From an uncultured Lachnospiraceae bacterium (GTDB taxonomy: Bacteria; Bacillota; Clostridia; Lachnospirales; Lachnospiraceae): 64,000 bases of DNA. Position numbers and translations under genes: made by a program. The DNA lies in the NCBI GenBank assembly GCA_947589095.1, contig CANQBX010000009.1, positions 1 to 64,000 on the forward strand, given 5' to 3'. The notes under the pieces were generated by a model. The model worked only from the letters and a program-made list of their open reading frames with translations, was not told where the DNA came from and searched no databases. Shown here piece by piece: positions 28,818-37,961 of the stretch (positions are counted from its first letter, which is position 1; each line of letters starts with the position of its first letter).

Positions 28818-29411
28818 ATGATCAAAAAGGAACAGGAAAAGGTTTACAAGATAGTGATCACAGGCCTGATGGCGGCCCTGTGCTATGTAGCGTTTACATT
28901 TTTAAAGATCCCGATCCCCACCTTCGGCGGCGATATGGTGGCCCTCCACATCGGCAATGCGTTCTGCGTGCTGGCCGCCCTTCTGCTGGGCGGCGGTTAC
29001 GGCGGTGTAGCCGGCGCTGTCGGCATGACGATCGCGGATCTGATCGATCCGGCCTATGTAACCAGCGCGCCGAAGACTTTTTTCCTGAAGCTGTGCATCG
29101 GGCTGGTGACCGGGCTGGTGGCGCATCACTTCGCTCACATCACCGAAGACCACGACAATAAATACGTCTTCAAATGGACGCTTCTGGCATCCGTCGCCGG
29201 GCTGGGCTTTAACGTGATCATGGATCCGATCGTAGGATATTTCTATAAGAAATACATTCTTGGCGTGGAAGCCACGGCCGCCGCCATCATGTCCACCTGG
29301 GCCGCCGGCGTCACCTTTATAAACGCCGTCGCCGGAACCATCGTGGTGGTCGTCGTCTACATGGCGGTACGGCCGGTGCTTAAGAAAGCGGGACTGTTCT
29401 TCCATATCTGA
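28818..29411 (+). CDS. ECF transporter substrate-binding (S) component
   Basis: 197 residues, hydrophobic with five or six membrane segments. The sequence begins VYKIVITGLMAALCYVAFTF and contains IPTFGGDMVALHIGNAFCVL then DLIDPAYVTSAPKTFFLKL, a pattern typical of ECF S-components (ECF-RibflS-like family) that bind a vitamin or related micronutrient and dock on a shared EcfAA'T module. The energising module is not in the window. The substrate cannot be assigned from these motifs. A ribosome site (GAGAG) precedes the ATG. It is monocistronic and convergent with the CapA-like gene. Confidence 0.8.
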   Translation: MIKKEQEKVYKIVITGLMAALCYVAFTFLKIPIPTFGGDMVALHIGNAFCVLAALLLGGGYGGVAGAVGMTIADLIDPAYVTSAPKTFFLKLCIGLVTGLVAHHFAHITEDHDNKYVFKWTLLASVAGLGFNVIMDPIVGYFYKKYILGVEATAAAIMSTWAAGVTFINAVAGTIVVVVVYMAVRPVLKKAGLFFHI

Positions 29412-29530
29412 ACGTCCGCTGTTCGATCCATCTGCCGGCCGCAGTTTCTGATATACCGGATTGGTTCTCCGGTTATACATGATCCAGAAGACCTTACCGG
29501 AACGGGCCGCTTTCTTCTTTTTACAGCAGA

Positions 29531-30805
29531 TCAGCGCATCCGCGTATATCCTCCCGACGACGTACACGGAATCGTGGTGACCTCTGCCGTAAGACCATCC
29601 TCCGCCCCGTCCCTCAGAACCACCTTCAGAAGCTCCGTCTCCGGTATGCTGCTGCCGAACACGAAATTCCCAAGACTGTAGGCGATCGGTTTATCCTTAT
29701 AGTATTCGATCTCCTGCAGTACATGGGGATGGCTGCCTACCACCAGATCCGCGCCCGCGTCAATGTACTGCCTTCCCATACTGCGCTGGTAATCCTCCGG
29801 CGTCGTGTTCCGCTCGATGCCCCAGTGAACGTATACGACCAGATAATCGCATTGCGCTCCGGCCGCCCGGATCTCCTGCAGAGCCATCGTCGGATCGTAG
29901 GTGGAGAATACGCCCGGGTGATCCGCTCCCGCCGCCCAGCTGGCCGCCATGTAGACGCGGCTGACGCCGAGAAAACCGATCTTTCTGCCCTTCACTTCCA
30001 GGATCCTAAGCTTCTTCGCCTGCTCCAGGTTCTCCCCGGCGCCCACATGGGGAATCCCCGCGCCGTCCAGCGCCGCCAGACTGTCCGTGATGCCCTCCGG
30101 CCCGAAATCCAGGATATGGTTGTTGGCCATCGTCACAATATCAACGCCCATTTCCGTGAGCATGGACACTTTCTCCGGCGGGATCCGGAATGTGAACTGC
30201 TTGTCCTCCGCCGCCGTTCCCCGGTTCGTAAACGGGAACTCCTGATTCACCATGAAAATATCCGCCGCGCCGATCTCCGCGCGGATGCCTTCGTCCAGTA
30301 CGCCTGCGATGCCTCCGGCCTGATTGTAAGCGTTCATCACATGGTCGGAGAAATAAACGTCGCCTGCAAAGAGAAGCGTGATGCCGCCGGACTCTTCCCC
30401 GGTCTGCCCGGAGGTATCCGTATCTTCTCCCGGATCCTCTGCTCCCGCGGCATTCCCGGCTTCAGCGCCGCTCTTCTCCGGCTCGGCCGCCGTAGTCAGC
30501 TCGATCACCGGATCCGTCTGCGGATTCTCTGCCTGCACATTCTCCGGCCGGGGCGAATGCAATGCTCCGTCACCAGTCAGGCTGCCGCCGGACTGCCCTG
30601 TCCCCGCCTGTCCGCTGCCAACATCTGAAAACGCCGTCCCTGACGCCGTCGTTCCTGCCACCTGCGCCCGTGAAGGATTCCCCGTCTCCCGCCAGATCAT
30701 CCATCCGCCAAATACCGTCAGGCATACGGCCGCCGCGGCAATTGCCGCAACGGCCGCCGTGCGCGCCGCCGAAGCCCGGCGGTCTGCTTTTCTTCTTTTT
30801 GCCAT
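29531..30805 (-). CDS. CapA-family (PGA_cap) metallophosphatase-like protein, membrane anchored
   Basis: 424 residues. A basic N-terminus and one membrane segment (about 14-36, signal-anchor) are followed by a Ser/Gly/Glu-rich linker, then the CapA domain from about residue 140: LLFAGDVYFSDHV, FMVNQEFPFTNRG, DIVTMANNHILDFG, DYLVVYVHWGIE, VVGSHPHVLQEIE and IAYSLGNFVFGS. These are the metal-binding blocks of the poly-gamma-glutamate capsule protein family, related to calcineurin-like phosphoesterases. No capsule synthesis genes lie nearby, so a role in envelope or peptide metabolism rather than a capsule is equally possible. GAGGTGG precedes the ATG. Confidence 0.87.
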   Translation of the reverse strand: MAKRRKADRRASAARTAAVAAIAAAAVCLTVFGGWMIWRETGNPSRAQVAGTTASGTAFSDVGSGQAGTGQSGGSLTGDGALHSPRPENVQAENPQTDPVIELTTAAEPEKSGAEAGNAAGAEDPGEDTDTSGQTGEESGGITLLFAGDVYFSDHVMNAYNQAGGIAGVLDEGIRAEIGAADIFMVNQEFPFTNRGTAAEDKQFTFRIPPEKVSMLTEMGVDIVTMANNHILDFGPEGITDSLAALDGAGIPHVGAGENLEQAKKLRILEVKGRKIGFLGVSRVYMAASWAAGADHPGVFSTYDPTMALQEIRAAGAQCDYLVVYVHWGIERNTTPEDYQRSMGRQYIDAGADLVVGSHPHVLQEIEYYKDKPIAYSLGNFVFGSSIPETELLKVVLRDGAEDGLTAEVTTIPCTSSGGYTRMR

Positions 30806-30902
30806 CGTCCCACCTCATGCATGCATCGCGCTTCTATCCGCGCATGTACCGCACTCCCGACCGCGCATATACCGCGCTTCTATCCCCGCACATATCGCGT
30901 TT

Positions 30903-31112
30903 CTATCCCCGCACATATCGCGCCCGGTACTCCGCGTTGATCTCCGCGATCTCCCGGCGTCCTTCGATATAATCCACATACATTTCAAACGGACTTCCTC
31001 CTCCGAGCCAGCAGGAGGAACAGTTCTCGCAGCCTCCGCCGCAGTCCATGGACTGCCGGATGATCTGCTCCCGCTGCTCGCGGGTCGTGTCCTTGATCAG
31101 CAAGCTGGTCAT
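30903..31112 (-). CDS. Small Cys-rich protein, unknown function
   Basis: 69 residues from the ATG at 31112, which has AAGGAG 9 bases upstream. The centre holds DCGGGCENCSSC, a four-cysteine cluster (CxxxCxxCxxC) that could bind zinc or an iron-sulfur cluster, followed by an amphipathic segment YVDYIEGRREIAEINAEY. No signal peptide. The ATG lies one base after the stop codon of a short upstream reading frame, so the two are translationally coupled. I do not know the function. Confidence 0.65.
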   Translation of the reverse strand: MTSLLIKDTTREQREQIIRQSMDCGGGCENCSSCWLGGGSPFEMYVDYIEGRREIAEINAEYRARYVRG

Positions 31113-31113
31113 T

Positions 31114-31296
31114 TCATTCATCTCCTTCATTGTATGTATCCAGAAAATGATGCCGCACACCCTTCTGTTTATACGCGATGACCGTGTCCAGCGTTACATT
31201 CTCCACGCTGCGGAAAATATTCTTCTCGATCAGCGGCTCCTTTTCGGCCTGCCACGTGATCCGCTTCTTAATCTCCGCCTGCTGTCAGGCTTCCAT
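31114..31296 (-). pseudogene. Short reading frame with in-frame TGA at codon 4, coupled to the Cys-rich gene
   Basis: From the ATG at 31296 the frame reads Met-Glu-Ala, then TGA (31285-31287), then continues for 56 codons with protein-like composition (AEIKKRITWQAEKEPLIEKN, later DTVIAYKQKGVRHHFLDTYN) to a TGA at 31114-31116, one base before the Cys-rich gene starts. The frame supplies the ribosome site of that gene. No clear Shine-Dalgarno precedes the ATG. It may carry a nonsense mutation, start at a non-standard codon after the TGA, or read through. No convincing selenocysteine insertion hairpin was seen after the TGA. Confidence 0.5.
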
Positions 31297-31305
31297 TTAC
31301 TATAA

Positions 31306-31334
31306 TATTTATCACAATACAGCCCGCTTTTCAA
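31306..31334 (-). promoter_or_regulatory. Promoter of the short frame and Cys-rich gene
   Basis: TTGAAA (31329-31334), 17-bp spacer, TAAATA (31306-31311) on the minus strand. A start site near 31299 would make the ATG at 31296 almost leaderless. Confidence 0.45.
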
Positions 31335-31459
31335 TGACTTTGTCACTATATAGCCGTCTCTTCGGTGTACCCATGACGCCTGGTATAATGCCGCTTATGG
31401 CCGCCGGCTCTCATCCTGTACTCTTTTGGAGAATCCATCCCGCGGATCCGTTCTTCCGG

Positions 31460-34400
31460 TCACTTCTTCGGACCGGCGGGTGTGGATTTCTTCGCCGGCG
31501 GTTTCCTGTCGCCCAACTGTTCCTCCTGCGGGCTCTTCTCCTCGAACCGCTTTCCTTCCGGCGGCTTTCTCTCTCCGGACGGACTTCTCGCGGGCAGACG
31601 TCCCGCTCCGTTCCGGATCTCCTGCTGCACATCCGTACTCCGTCTCCGATGCTCGTTCTGCGAAGGTTCTGTCTCCTGTTCCTGTTCCATCGAGACAGAC
31701 TGGTCGGACTTCCGTTCTCTCTCCTCCGTCCGGCCGTTCTCAGCCGGACCGTTCATGGCCGCATCCGAATCCTCATTTCTGATCATGCCGCTTTCCCCAG
31801 AACCTGCCATAACGCCATCCAGACCGATCCTTCTCCTGACAGACGTATCCTGCTGCCGCTCCGAAGCCGGGGTCGCAGGCTGTTCCTGTTCGGAAGCCGG
31901 CGCCGCAGGTTCTTCTGAACCAGGGGCCGCAGACCGCTCCTGCTCTGTAGCCGGCGCCGCAGGCTGCTCTGAACCAGGGGCCGCAGACCGCTCCTGTTCT
32001 GTAGCCGGCGCCGCAGGCTGCTCTGAACCAGGAGCCGCAGACCGCTCCTGCTCTGTAGCCGGCGCCGCAGGCTGCTCTGAACCAGGAGCCGCAGACCGCT
32101 CCCGCTCCTGAGCCGGCGCCGCAGGCTGCTCCTGTCCCGGAGCCGTCTGCGGATAGGCCGCCCGCCACCGGCTGACGCGGTCCCGGTCCGCCGCTTCCCT
32201 AAGCTCGCGGCGCTCCGCCACCTCCTCGTCCAGCAGTTCCCCGGACAGCGCCTGAAGGAGTTTTGCGTCCGCAGCCAGTTTGATCTTTTCGTGACGTTCG
32301 CTTCTGCCGGAGGTATCGCCATAGAGCCGGTTCGCCTTCCTGGACGGCCGGGTCTGGAAGAAGCCCACCATCCCGTCAAAGGGCGACAGATCCATCTGGA
32401 TCTCCATCACGCCGGTCTTGTAGGTTCCGTCCGGCGCGCGTCCGGTCCGGATCATATCCACATGATGCTCCCCGCCCAAAAGCGCCGCAGCCAGGATCAC
32501 TTTCCGGTTATATTCGGGATTCTCTCCTCTAAGACCATCCTGCAGCCCGTGCGCAAGGGCGTAGTCATCCACCGACATGCCGTCAATGAAGAACATCGAC
32601 GACAGATTCCCCGGGCCGTAACCCATCAGACGCTGTAGCCGGGTCGGGACCGTCATTCCGGTCTCAGGCCGGTGCGCCGAATCACCGGCGTAAGTTGCCT
32701 GATCGATGACCAGGCTAAGCCAGCCCTCCGCAGCATTCATCATCATACTATCTTCGCTCGTCGCTGCCCGTCCGGCTTTGAAGATATCCCTAAGCCGTTC
32801 CTCCCCGTTTGCATATAACAGGAAAAGCTCGTCGCGTAGATCAGCGCCGCCGGCTTCGTGGGCGTCGCTCGAGATATTCATTCTCTGCGCGGCGCTGTCC
32901 AGGATCTCGCCTGTCCTTCTGTCCTCCGCAAGCCACTCTTCGCTCCGGCGGCTGCGCTCCTCATTCCGGCGGTTCTGAACCTGCTGCGCCTCCGGCCCCG
33001 GCTGTTCCGCCGCGGGAGCCGCAGCCGGCCCGCCGGCCGCACGGCCGGTCCGTTCCAACGCGCTCCACTGGGACGCGTAGATCCTTCCGGCCGTCTCACG
33101 GGACATCGGCGGAACCGCAAATCCATTTTCCGTCTCCGCAGGGTCGATGAACCGTCCGCTGCTTGCCGCGCTGTCCGGTACCGTAAGCCAGGCTCTCTGA
33201 TTGATCCTTCTGATCTCTGTCCTGACCGCCAGGGCGGACAGAACCTCCACGCCGTTTCGTTCCGCCGTCACATCGATCCGCGCTCCCCGAAGCATCTGCA
33301 CCACGAATTCCGTCTTCATGCGGGCCGCGGCTTCTTCCCTGGGCAGGCCGCTGTATTTCTCGCCGTACCGGTCTCTGAGGGAACGGCCGTCAATGTAGAT
33401 CCGATCCATCATATCCAGCCCGTCCGCCGCCATTCGCATCACCCGGTCCAGCCCGAAGACCGGATCAGCCCCGCGCACGAACATGCGGTCAAATACATCC
33501 GACGCATAGGCGGCGACATAGCCGTCTGTCTCCGGCGGCAGCTCCCGCTTTCCGTCCGCCAGGGATACCAGCCTGTCCAGCTCCTTCATGCGCCGCTGCT
33601 GCAGCGGCAGTTCGATCGATACATTTACGGCCAGTGCGCTTCCGTTCAGACCCAGCTCGCCATAAGGCCTTTCCACCATATCGCGAAGCCGCGGCGTCTG
33701 CCGGCGGGATGCTTCCCGGTAATACGCTCTGTGCCGGACGTCCAGCGCCTGCCGGATATCGCCGGCGTGAGCCTGCAGAGAGCCCCCGGCCGCCAGGATC
33801 TGCCTGACATTCTCCAGATTCATACGAACGCCCGCGGCGGCAGTTATCTCCTCCGAATTCATACGGACGCCCACGGCAGCAGTCATTTCCGCCGAACTCG
33901 CACGGACGCCTGCTGCAGCAGTCATCTCTTCCGAATTCACACGGACGCCCGCGGCGGCAGTCATTTCCGCCGAATTCGCACGGACGCCCGCGGCGGCAGT
34001 CATTTCCGCCGAATTCGCACGGACGCCCGCGGCAGCAGTTACTTCTTCCGAATTATCAACAGCTTCGAGCCTCTGATAATCCCGGGCCGCGTTCAGCCAT
34101 CTGCCCTCCGCGTTTCCGAGCGCCTGCAGGGCGTCAAACGCCGCCATCCGGTCGTTTCCGGACAAAGCGGGGCCGCCTGCCTCTGCAAAGGCCGGGTCGG
34201 CCATCCGGAGACGGCCCAGCCGGGCCGCGTCGCCCGCGATCTGCCCCGCAAATGCCAGCATGGCGCTGACGCGGGGCGAGTTCTCCGGAGAATCCATATT
34301 TCTCAGGAATTCCGCTTGGGAATAAGGCGGCCGCCGGTTCAGATCCAGCCCCATAACGACCGCCAGCTCCTGCCGCAGATCCAGAGGACGCACATCGCGA

Positions 34401-37400
34401 AGTCGCGCAGGCAGTCCCTGCTCCGCTGCCGGACTCACCATCTGAACCACGCCGGCGATAATCTCGTCATAATCCTCCCAGCCGCGGCCCTCCAGCCCTT
34501 TGCGCAGCGCGTCGGTCACAGCTTTGCCGGCCGCCTGTTTTCCCTCCTGGAACCGGTCGGGATCCACAAGATCCATCAGATGGATCCCGGGATTCTGGGA
34601 CAGAAGATGCATCTGGGCCAGGGAACTGAGCATCCGGCCCGCTTCCGCATCGCTGCCCCCAAATCCCGCGTACTGCCGAAGCAGATCCCCGGCGCCGGTC
34701 CCGCCGCCGATATAAGCTTCGGTCATATCCGGCCGGCCGGGATCAAACCTCCGCGCCGCAGCATTGTAGGCGGCGTTGACGGCGTTGTCTCCATGCCCGT
34801 AGCGAATCGCTTCTTTTCTGTTCTGGAGCGCCGCCGGGCTGCGCAGGGCATTCTCCAGCCTTACGCGGGACTCCTCCGCCGCGCTTCGGATCCGGTCTTC
34901 CTCTTCCTGCCCCGCGGCCGCGTACCGGGCGCTCCTGGGAATCGTGATCCCATCCGCGTCCGGCCCCATGGCCGTCTGGATAAGGCCGCTGCTGTCATAG
35001 GGCAGCAGACGCTTGAGCGCCGTCCGCCCCGCCGCGTCTTCGACCATTACATCGATCCGCCTTCCTGCAAGAACATTCTCCAGAAGACGGCATTTCATAT
35101 CGGATTCCATCTGCTCATACGGCCGCCTCTCCGGCGTCTGCCGGTAAAGGTCGCTCAGGCTCTGTCCGTTCACGAAAATCCGGTCGTAAATGTCCATGCC
35201 CCTCGCCGCGAGCCGCTCCCGTTCCTCCTGTCCGAACAGCGGCCCCATCGCGGTGTCAAAGTTCTGAGCCGCGTACTGCCTCGCTTCCGTCCCCAACCGG
35301 GCGAGGTTAATCTCTCTCTCCCACGGCCGGAGGCTCTCCGGGGCTCTTCCCGGCGTCTGCGGCCGGAACCGGCTCACGATCTCCCCGCCGGCAGCGACCA
35401 GCTCCATGGGGATCGCTTCCGCTTCCGCGAACCGGCTGCGGTCAGTCGGGATCTCCTGGCGGAGACGGTCCGTCATTTCCCGCAGCTGCCGGACCGAACC
35501 CGACTCCGCCCCCAGAATTTCCGCAAGCGCATGCCCGCCGGCTCCATTTAAGATCCTGTCTGCGTCCGCGGAAGCGCCCTCCCCCATTCCGTAACGGAGA
35601 ACCTGCGCCAGCGCTGTACCTGCCCGATACAGCGTCTCCGCCTCCCGTTCAAGCAGATTTCCGTCCAACAGCCATCCTGACAGCCTGCGGTCTGCGGATC
35701 CTCCCGCAAATTCCGCCGTCTGCAGCGCCGGATCGGTCCGAAGAAGCTCCTGATCGCTCCGGATCCGGTCCAGACCCTCCGCGCAGTTACGCAGAATAAG
35801 CAGGTACCGGTCATACTCCGCCGCCCGGTCCGCCGGAAGCGAAGCCCGGTATACCGACAGTTCCCGAGCCGCCCGGTAAAGCTGCGCGGTCTGGCGTCCT
35901 CCCAGCGCCGAAGAAACTTCCGGTTCGAAGATCCCCTCCCGCGCCAGCGCTTCTCCCGCATCCCGGTGCATCCGGCCGCGGATCTCCGCCTCTGCGTTTC
36001 TCTGATCCGGATCCGGCGTCCCCGGATGTCCCGTGCCGTACAGCTCCTCAATGATCCGCCGGACGCCGCTCTGTCTCTGCGCCGGCGTCTGCCGGGAGAA
36101 CTCCTCCCGCATCCGGTCAAGGTCCCTTCGGATCCGGGCAGCGTTCTCCACGGCCTCCCGGAACACGGGCTGGCCCGCTTCCAGCCGCAGGGGCACGCGC
36201 ACCGACGTTCCGTCCGAAAGGACTCTTTCTACGCTGACCGCGTCCCCGGCCAGCACCCGCGCCATCAGCTCTATCTTCGCCATCCGTTCCGCCTGCGACG
36301 GATCTCCGCCATATTTTTGGATCAGATCCGACATACTGGCTCCGCCTGCCCGGATGCGTGAAAATGCGCTGCCGTCGCTCATCTGATCCTGACTGAAATA
36401 CTTTCCGAACGTTTTGTCAAAATTAGCGATCAGGGTTTCCCTGGCGCTCTCCGGGAGGTCTTCCGCAAGTTCCCACGGCCGGCGGCCGGCGTCGGAAGAC
36501 AGATCTCCTCCTTCGGGCCCTTCCGTGAGCGCCCGGGCGAACCGGACGATCGACTCCGCATCTCCAGCCCTCCAGGCGGCAAGGCGCATGACGGCCTCGC
36601 TGCATCTGCTGCCTTCTCTCCATGCGGTTAAATACGCGGCCGCCTCTTGATCCGGGCTCTCTATCTCCCGCACGGGCTGCCCGAGATTCTCCCCTCGCTC
36701 CCGGACGATCGCCGCACGCAGTTCCTCCACGAATTCGACCAGGCTCTCCGGATCGATCCCGCCCCGCTGCGCCAGCGCATATGTAAGAGGGCCGGCAAGT
36801 CTGTCCCCGCCGGTAGAACGAGGCGCAAATCCCCTCAGAATCCCTCCCGCGTTCGGATTCTCCCGGTTCAGCAGCTCCTCCGGATTGCCTCCGCGGAGCC
36901 AGCGCCCGCCCAGAGCGTACCGCAGGACGTCTCTTGCCGTTATTAACATCGAATACCGGTTCAGGATCTGGGCATCGTTCAATTCGTTCGTCTCCAGTAC
37001 GCCTATCGAGTTCGCCTTATACAGGTTATAGAATTGCGCCTCCGCCTGGGTCATCCCGTTTGTATTCCGCCTGGACAGCAGCTCCCTGGCCGGATCCTGC
37101 TGCCTTAGACTCCTCATCCAGCTGCCCACGCGCATCATGTTGGCCATGTCCCGGTAGACTCCGCGGTACATTTCCGCCAGCCGGCGGTAGTCCGCCCTCA
37201 TATTTTCCGGCACGAATTCCTCTGACTCGAAGAACTGATTGACGACATCGGTCGTCCCCATTATCATTCTTAACTCTCTGGCCGTGAAACCCCCGTCGAT
37301 GAGAAGCGGCTCCTCCGCCAGACGCAATGGATTCTCCTGCAGGAGCGTATCGGTCAGCTGAGAATCCACAGCCACATGCGCCGAAAGCGTCTCCCAGTCC

Positions 37401-37540
37401 GGAACCGGAATGTTCCTCTCCTCCATGAAAGCGCGCCATGCGGCATACGTCTGTTCCATGGCGTCTGCTGCGCGGCTATAGATACGCATCGTCACTTCTC
37501 CCTGCCCTGCTCTTCCCGGTATGTATGTTCTTAACGGCAT
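31460..37540 (-). CDS. Giant 2,026-residue protein of unknown family with repeated modules
   Basis: No known domain was recognised and no signal peptide or membrane segment is seen. A module of about 65-75 residues occurs four times (near residues 410, 785, 1375 and 1650). Its pattern is an aromatic/hydrophobic strand ending DRIFVNG, SLxDLY or similar, a helix with a conserved Met, LLENVLAG, then a strand xIDV and G..L. Long Arg/Glu/Ala-rich helical stretches lie between. At about 1160-1245 there are six copies of a 13-residue repeat (like EMTAAAGVRANSA), and near 1805-1890 about four copies of an 18-residue Pro/Ala/Glu repeat. The C-terminus is basic and Pro-rich. The ATG has AAGGAGG 6 bases upstream. 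Function unknown; a large cytoplasmic or non-classically exported effector-like protein is conceivable. Confidence 0.75.
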   Translation of the reverse strand: MPLRTYIPGRAGQGEVTMRIYSRAADAMEQTYAAWRAFMEERNIPVPDWETLSAHVAVDSQLTDTLLQENPLRLAEEPLLIDGGFTARELRMIMGTTDVVNQFFESEEFVPENMRADYRRLAEMYRGVYRDMANMMRVGSWMRSLRQQDPARELLSRRNTNGMTQAEAQFYNLYKANSIGVLETNELNDAQILNRYSMLITARDVLRYALGGRWLRGGNPEELLNRENPNAGGILRGFAPRSTGGDRLAGPLTYALAQRGGIDPESLVEFVEELRAAIVRERGENLGQPVREIESPDQEAAAYLTAWREGSRCSEAVMRLAAWRAGDAESIVRFARALTEGPEGGDLSSDAGRRPWELAEDLPESARETLIANFDKTFGKYFSQDQMSDGSAFSRIRAGGASMSDLIQKYGGDPSQAERMAKIELMARVLAGDAVSVERVLSDGTSVRVPLRLEAGQPVFREAVENAARIRRDLDRMREEFSRQTPAQRQSGVRRIIEELYGTGHPGTPDPDQRNAEAEIRGRMHRDAGEALAREGIFEPEVSSALGGRQTAQLYRAARELSVYRASLPADRAAEYDRYLLILRNCAEGLDRIRSDQELLRTDPALQTAEFAGGSADRRLSGWLLDGNLLEREAETLYRAGTALAQVLRYGMGEGASADADRILNGAGGHALAEILGAESGSVRQLREMTDRLRQEIPTDRSRFAEAEAIPMELVAAGGEIVSRFRPQTPGRAPESLRPWEREINLARLGTEARQYAAQNFDTAMGPLFGQEERERLAARGMDIYDRIFVNGQSLSDLYRQTPERRPYEQMESDMKCRLLENVLAGRRIDVMVEDAAGRTALKRLLPYDSSGLIQTAMGPDADGITIPRSARYAAAGQEEEDRIRSAAEESRVRLENALRSPAALQNRKEAIRYGHGDNAVNAAYNAAARRFDPGRPDMTEAYIGGGTGAGDLLRQYAGFGGSDAEAGRMLSSLAQMHLLSQNPGIHLMDLVDPDRFQEGKQAAGKAVTDALRKGLEGRGWEDYDEIIAGVVQMVSPAAEQGLPARLRDVRPLDLRQELAVVMGLDLNRRPPYSQAEFLRNMDSPENSPRVSAMLAFAGQIAGDAARLGRLRMADPAFAEAGGPALSGNDRMAAFDALQALGNAEGRWLNAARDYQRLEAVDNSEEVTAAAGVRANSAEMTAAAGVRANSAEMTAAAGVRVNSEEMTAAAGVRASSAEMTAAVGVRMNSEEITAAAGVRMNLENVRQILAAGGSLQAHAGDIRQALDVRHRAYYREASRRQTPRLRDMVERPYGELGLNGSALAVNVSIELPLQQRRMKELDRLVSLADGKRELPPETDGYVAAYASDVFDRMFVRGADPVFGLDRVMRMAADGLDMMDRIYIDGRSLRDRYGEKYSGLPREEAAARMKTEFVVQMLRGARIDVTAERNGVEVLSALAVRTEIRRINQRAWLTVPDSAASSGRFIDPAETENGFAVPPMSRETAGRIYASQWSALERTGRAAGGPAAAPAAEQPGPEAQQVQNRRNEERSRRSEEWLAEDRRTGEILDSAAQRMNISSDAHEAGGADLRDELFLLYANGEERLRDIFKAGRAATSEDSMMMNAAEGWLSLVIDQATYAGDSAHRPETGMTVPTRLQRLMGYGPGNLSSMFFIDGMSVDDYALAHGLQDGLRGENPEYNRKVILAAALLGGEHHVDMIRTGRAPDGTYKTGVMEIQMDLSPFDGMVGFFQTRPSRKANRLYGDTSGRSERHEKIKLAADAKLLQALSGELLDEEVAERRELREAADRDRVSRWRAAYPQTAPGQEQPAAPAQERERSAAPGSEQPAAPATEQERSAAPGSEQPAAPATEQERSAAPGSEQPAAPATEQERSAAPGSEEPAAPASEQEQPATPASERQQDTSVRRRIGLDGVMAGSGESGMIRNEDSDAAMNGPAENGRTEERERKSDQSVSMEQEQETEPSQNEHRRRSTDVQQEIRNGAGRLPARSPSGERKPPEGKRFEEKSPQEEQLGDRKPPAKKSTPAGPKK

Positions 37541-37638
37541 CTTTTTCCTCCTTGCTTCATGGTGCCAGGGCTATTACGCGCGCAGCCTCTTCGCCGCACG
37601 CCGCCCCGGCGTTTTCAATCCTCTATTTTTAATTTAAC

Positions 37639-37650
37639 AGACCATGGTCT
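37639..37650. promoter_or_regulatory. 12-bp palindrome upstream of the giant unknown gene
   Basis: AGACCATGGTCT lies about 100 bases before the start codon, between TTGTAC and a weak TGTTAA on the minus strand (17-bp spacing). A repressor site in a promoter spacer is possible. Confidence 0.3.
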
Positions 37651-37744
37651 ACAAAAGTACAACAAATTGAAGTGGGTATTCACTGACCGAGAATTTCGCG
37701 AAGCTTTGTTTGAGAAATATGATATTTAGAAATGCGGACAGGGC

Positions 37745-37935
37745 GTCACTGACATTCTTTTCTCATAGAAATACAAACGAATGTCACGAATGCCCTGCCC
37801 GCATGGGAATACAAAAAGAGCGTCACCGGCACTCTGCCCGCATGGAAATACAAACGAGTGTCTCTGGCACCCAGCCCGCATGGGAATACAAACAAGTGTC
37901 TCTGGCACCCAGCCCGCATGGGAATATTGAGGAGC
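37745..37935. repeat. 38-bp intergenic tandem repeat, about 4.5 copies
   Basis: Units start with the conserved core CATGGGAATACAAA at 37764 (as CATAGAAATACAAA), 37802, 37841, 37879 and 37917; spacing 38, 39, 38, 38. Each is followed by GTCxCxGGCAC-C-GCCCG. Copies are directly abutted, without spacers. A related one-and-a-half copy lies at about 47233-47310. Confidence 0.85.
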
Positions 37936-37961
37936 GCTTCCAATCGGCGCCCCCCTTTCAT

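Noticed and set aside
31240..31287. Selenocysteine insertion element after the TGA at 31285
   Set aside because: No convincing stem-loop at the proper distance could be drawn; recoding is left as an open option only.
32858..35551. 897-codon open frame on the plus strand
   Set aside because: Antisense to the giant unknown gene, with Arg/Pro/His-rich composition typical of a GC-rich shadow frame. The minus frame has a ribosome site and much longer continuity.
37745..37935. Possible CRISPR array
   Set aside because: The repeats abut directly with no unique spacers, the units diverge along their length, and no cas gene is nearby. The same holds for 44069-44293 and 63264-63413.
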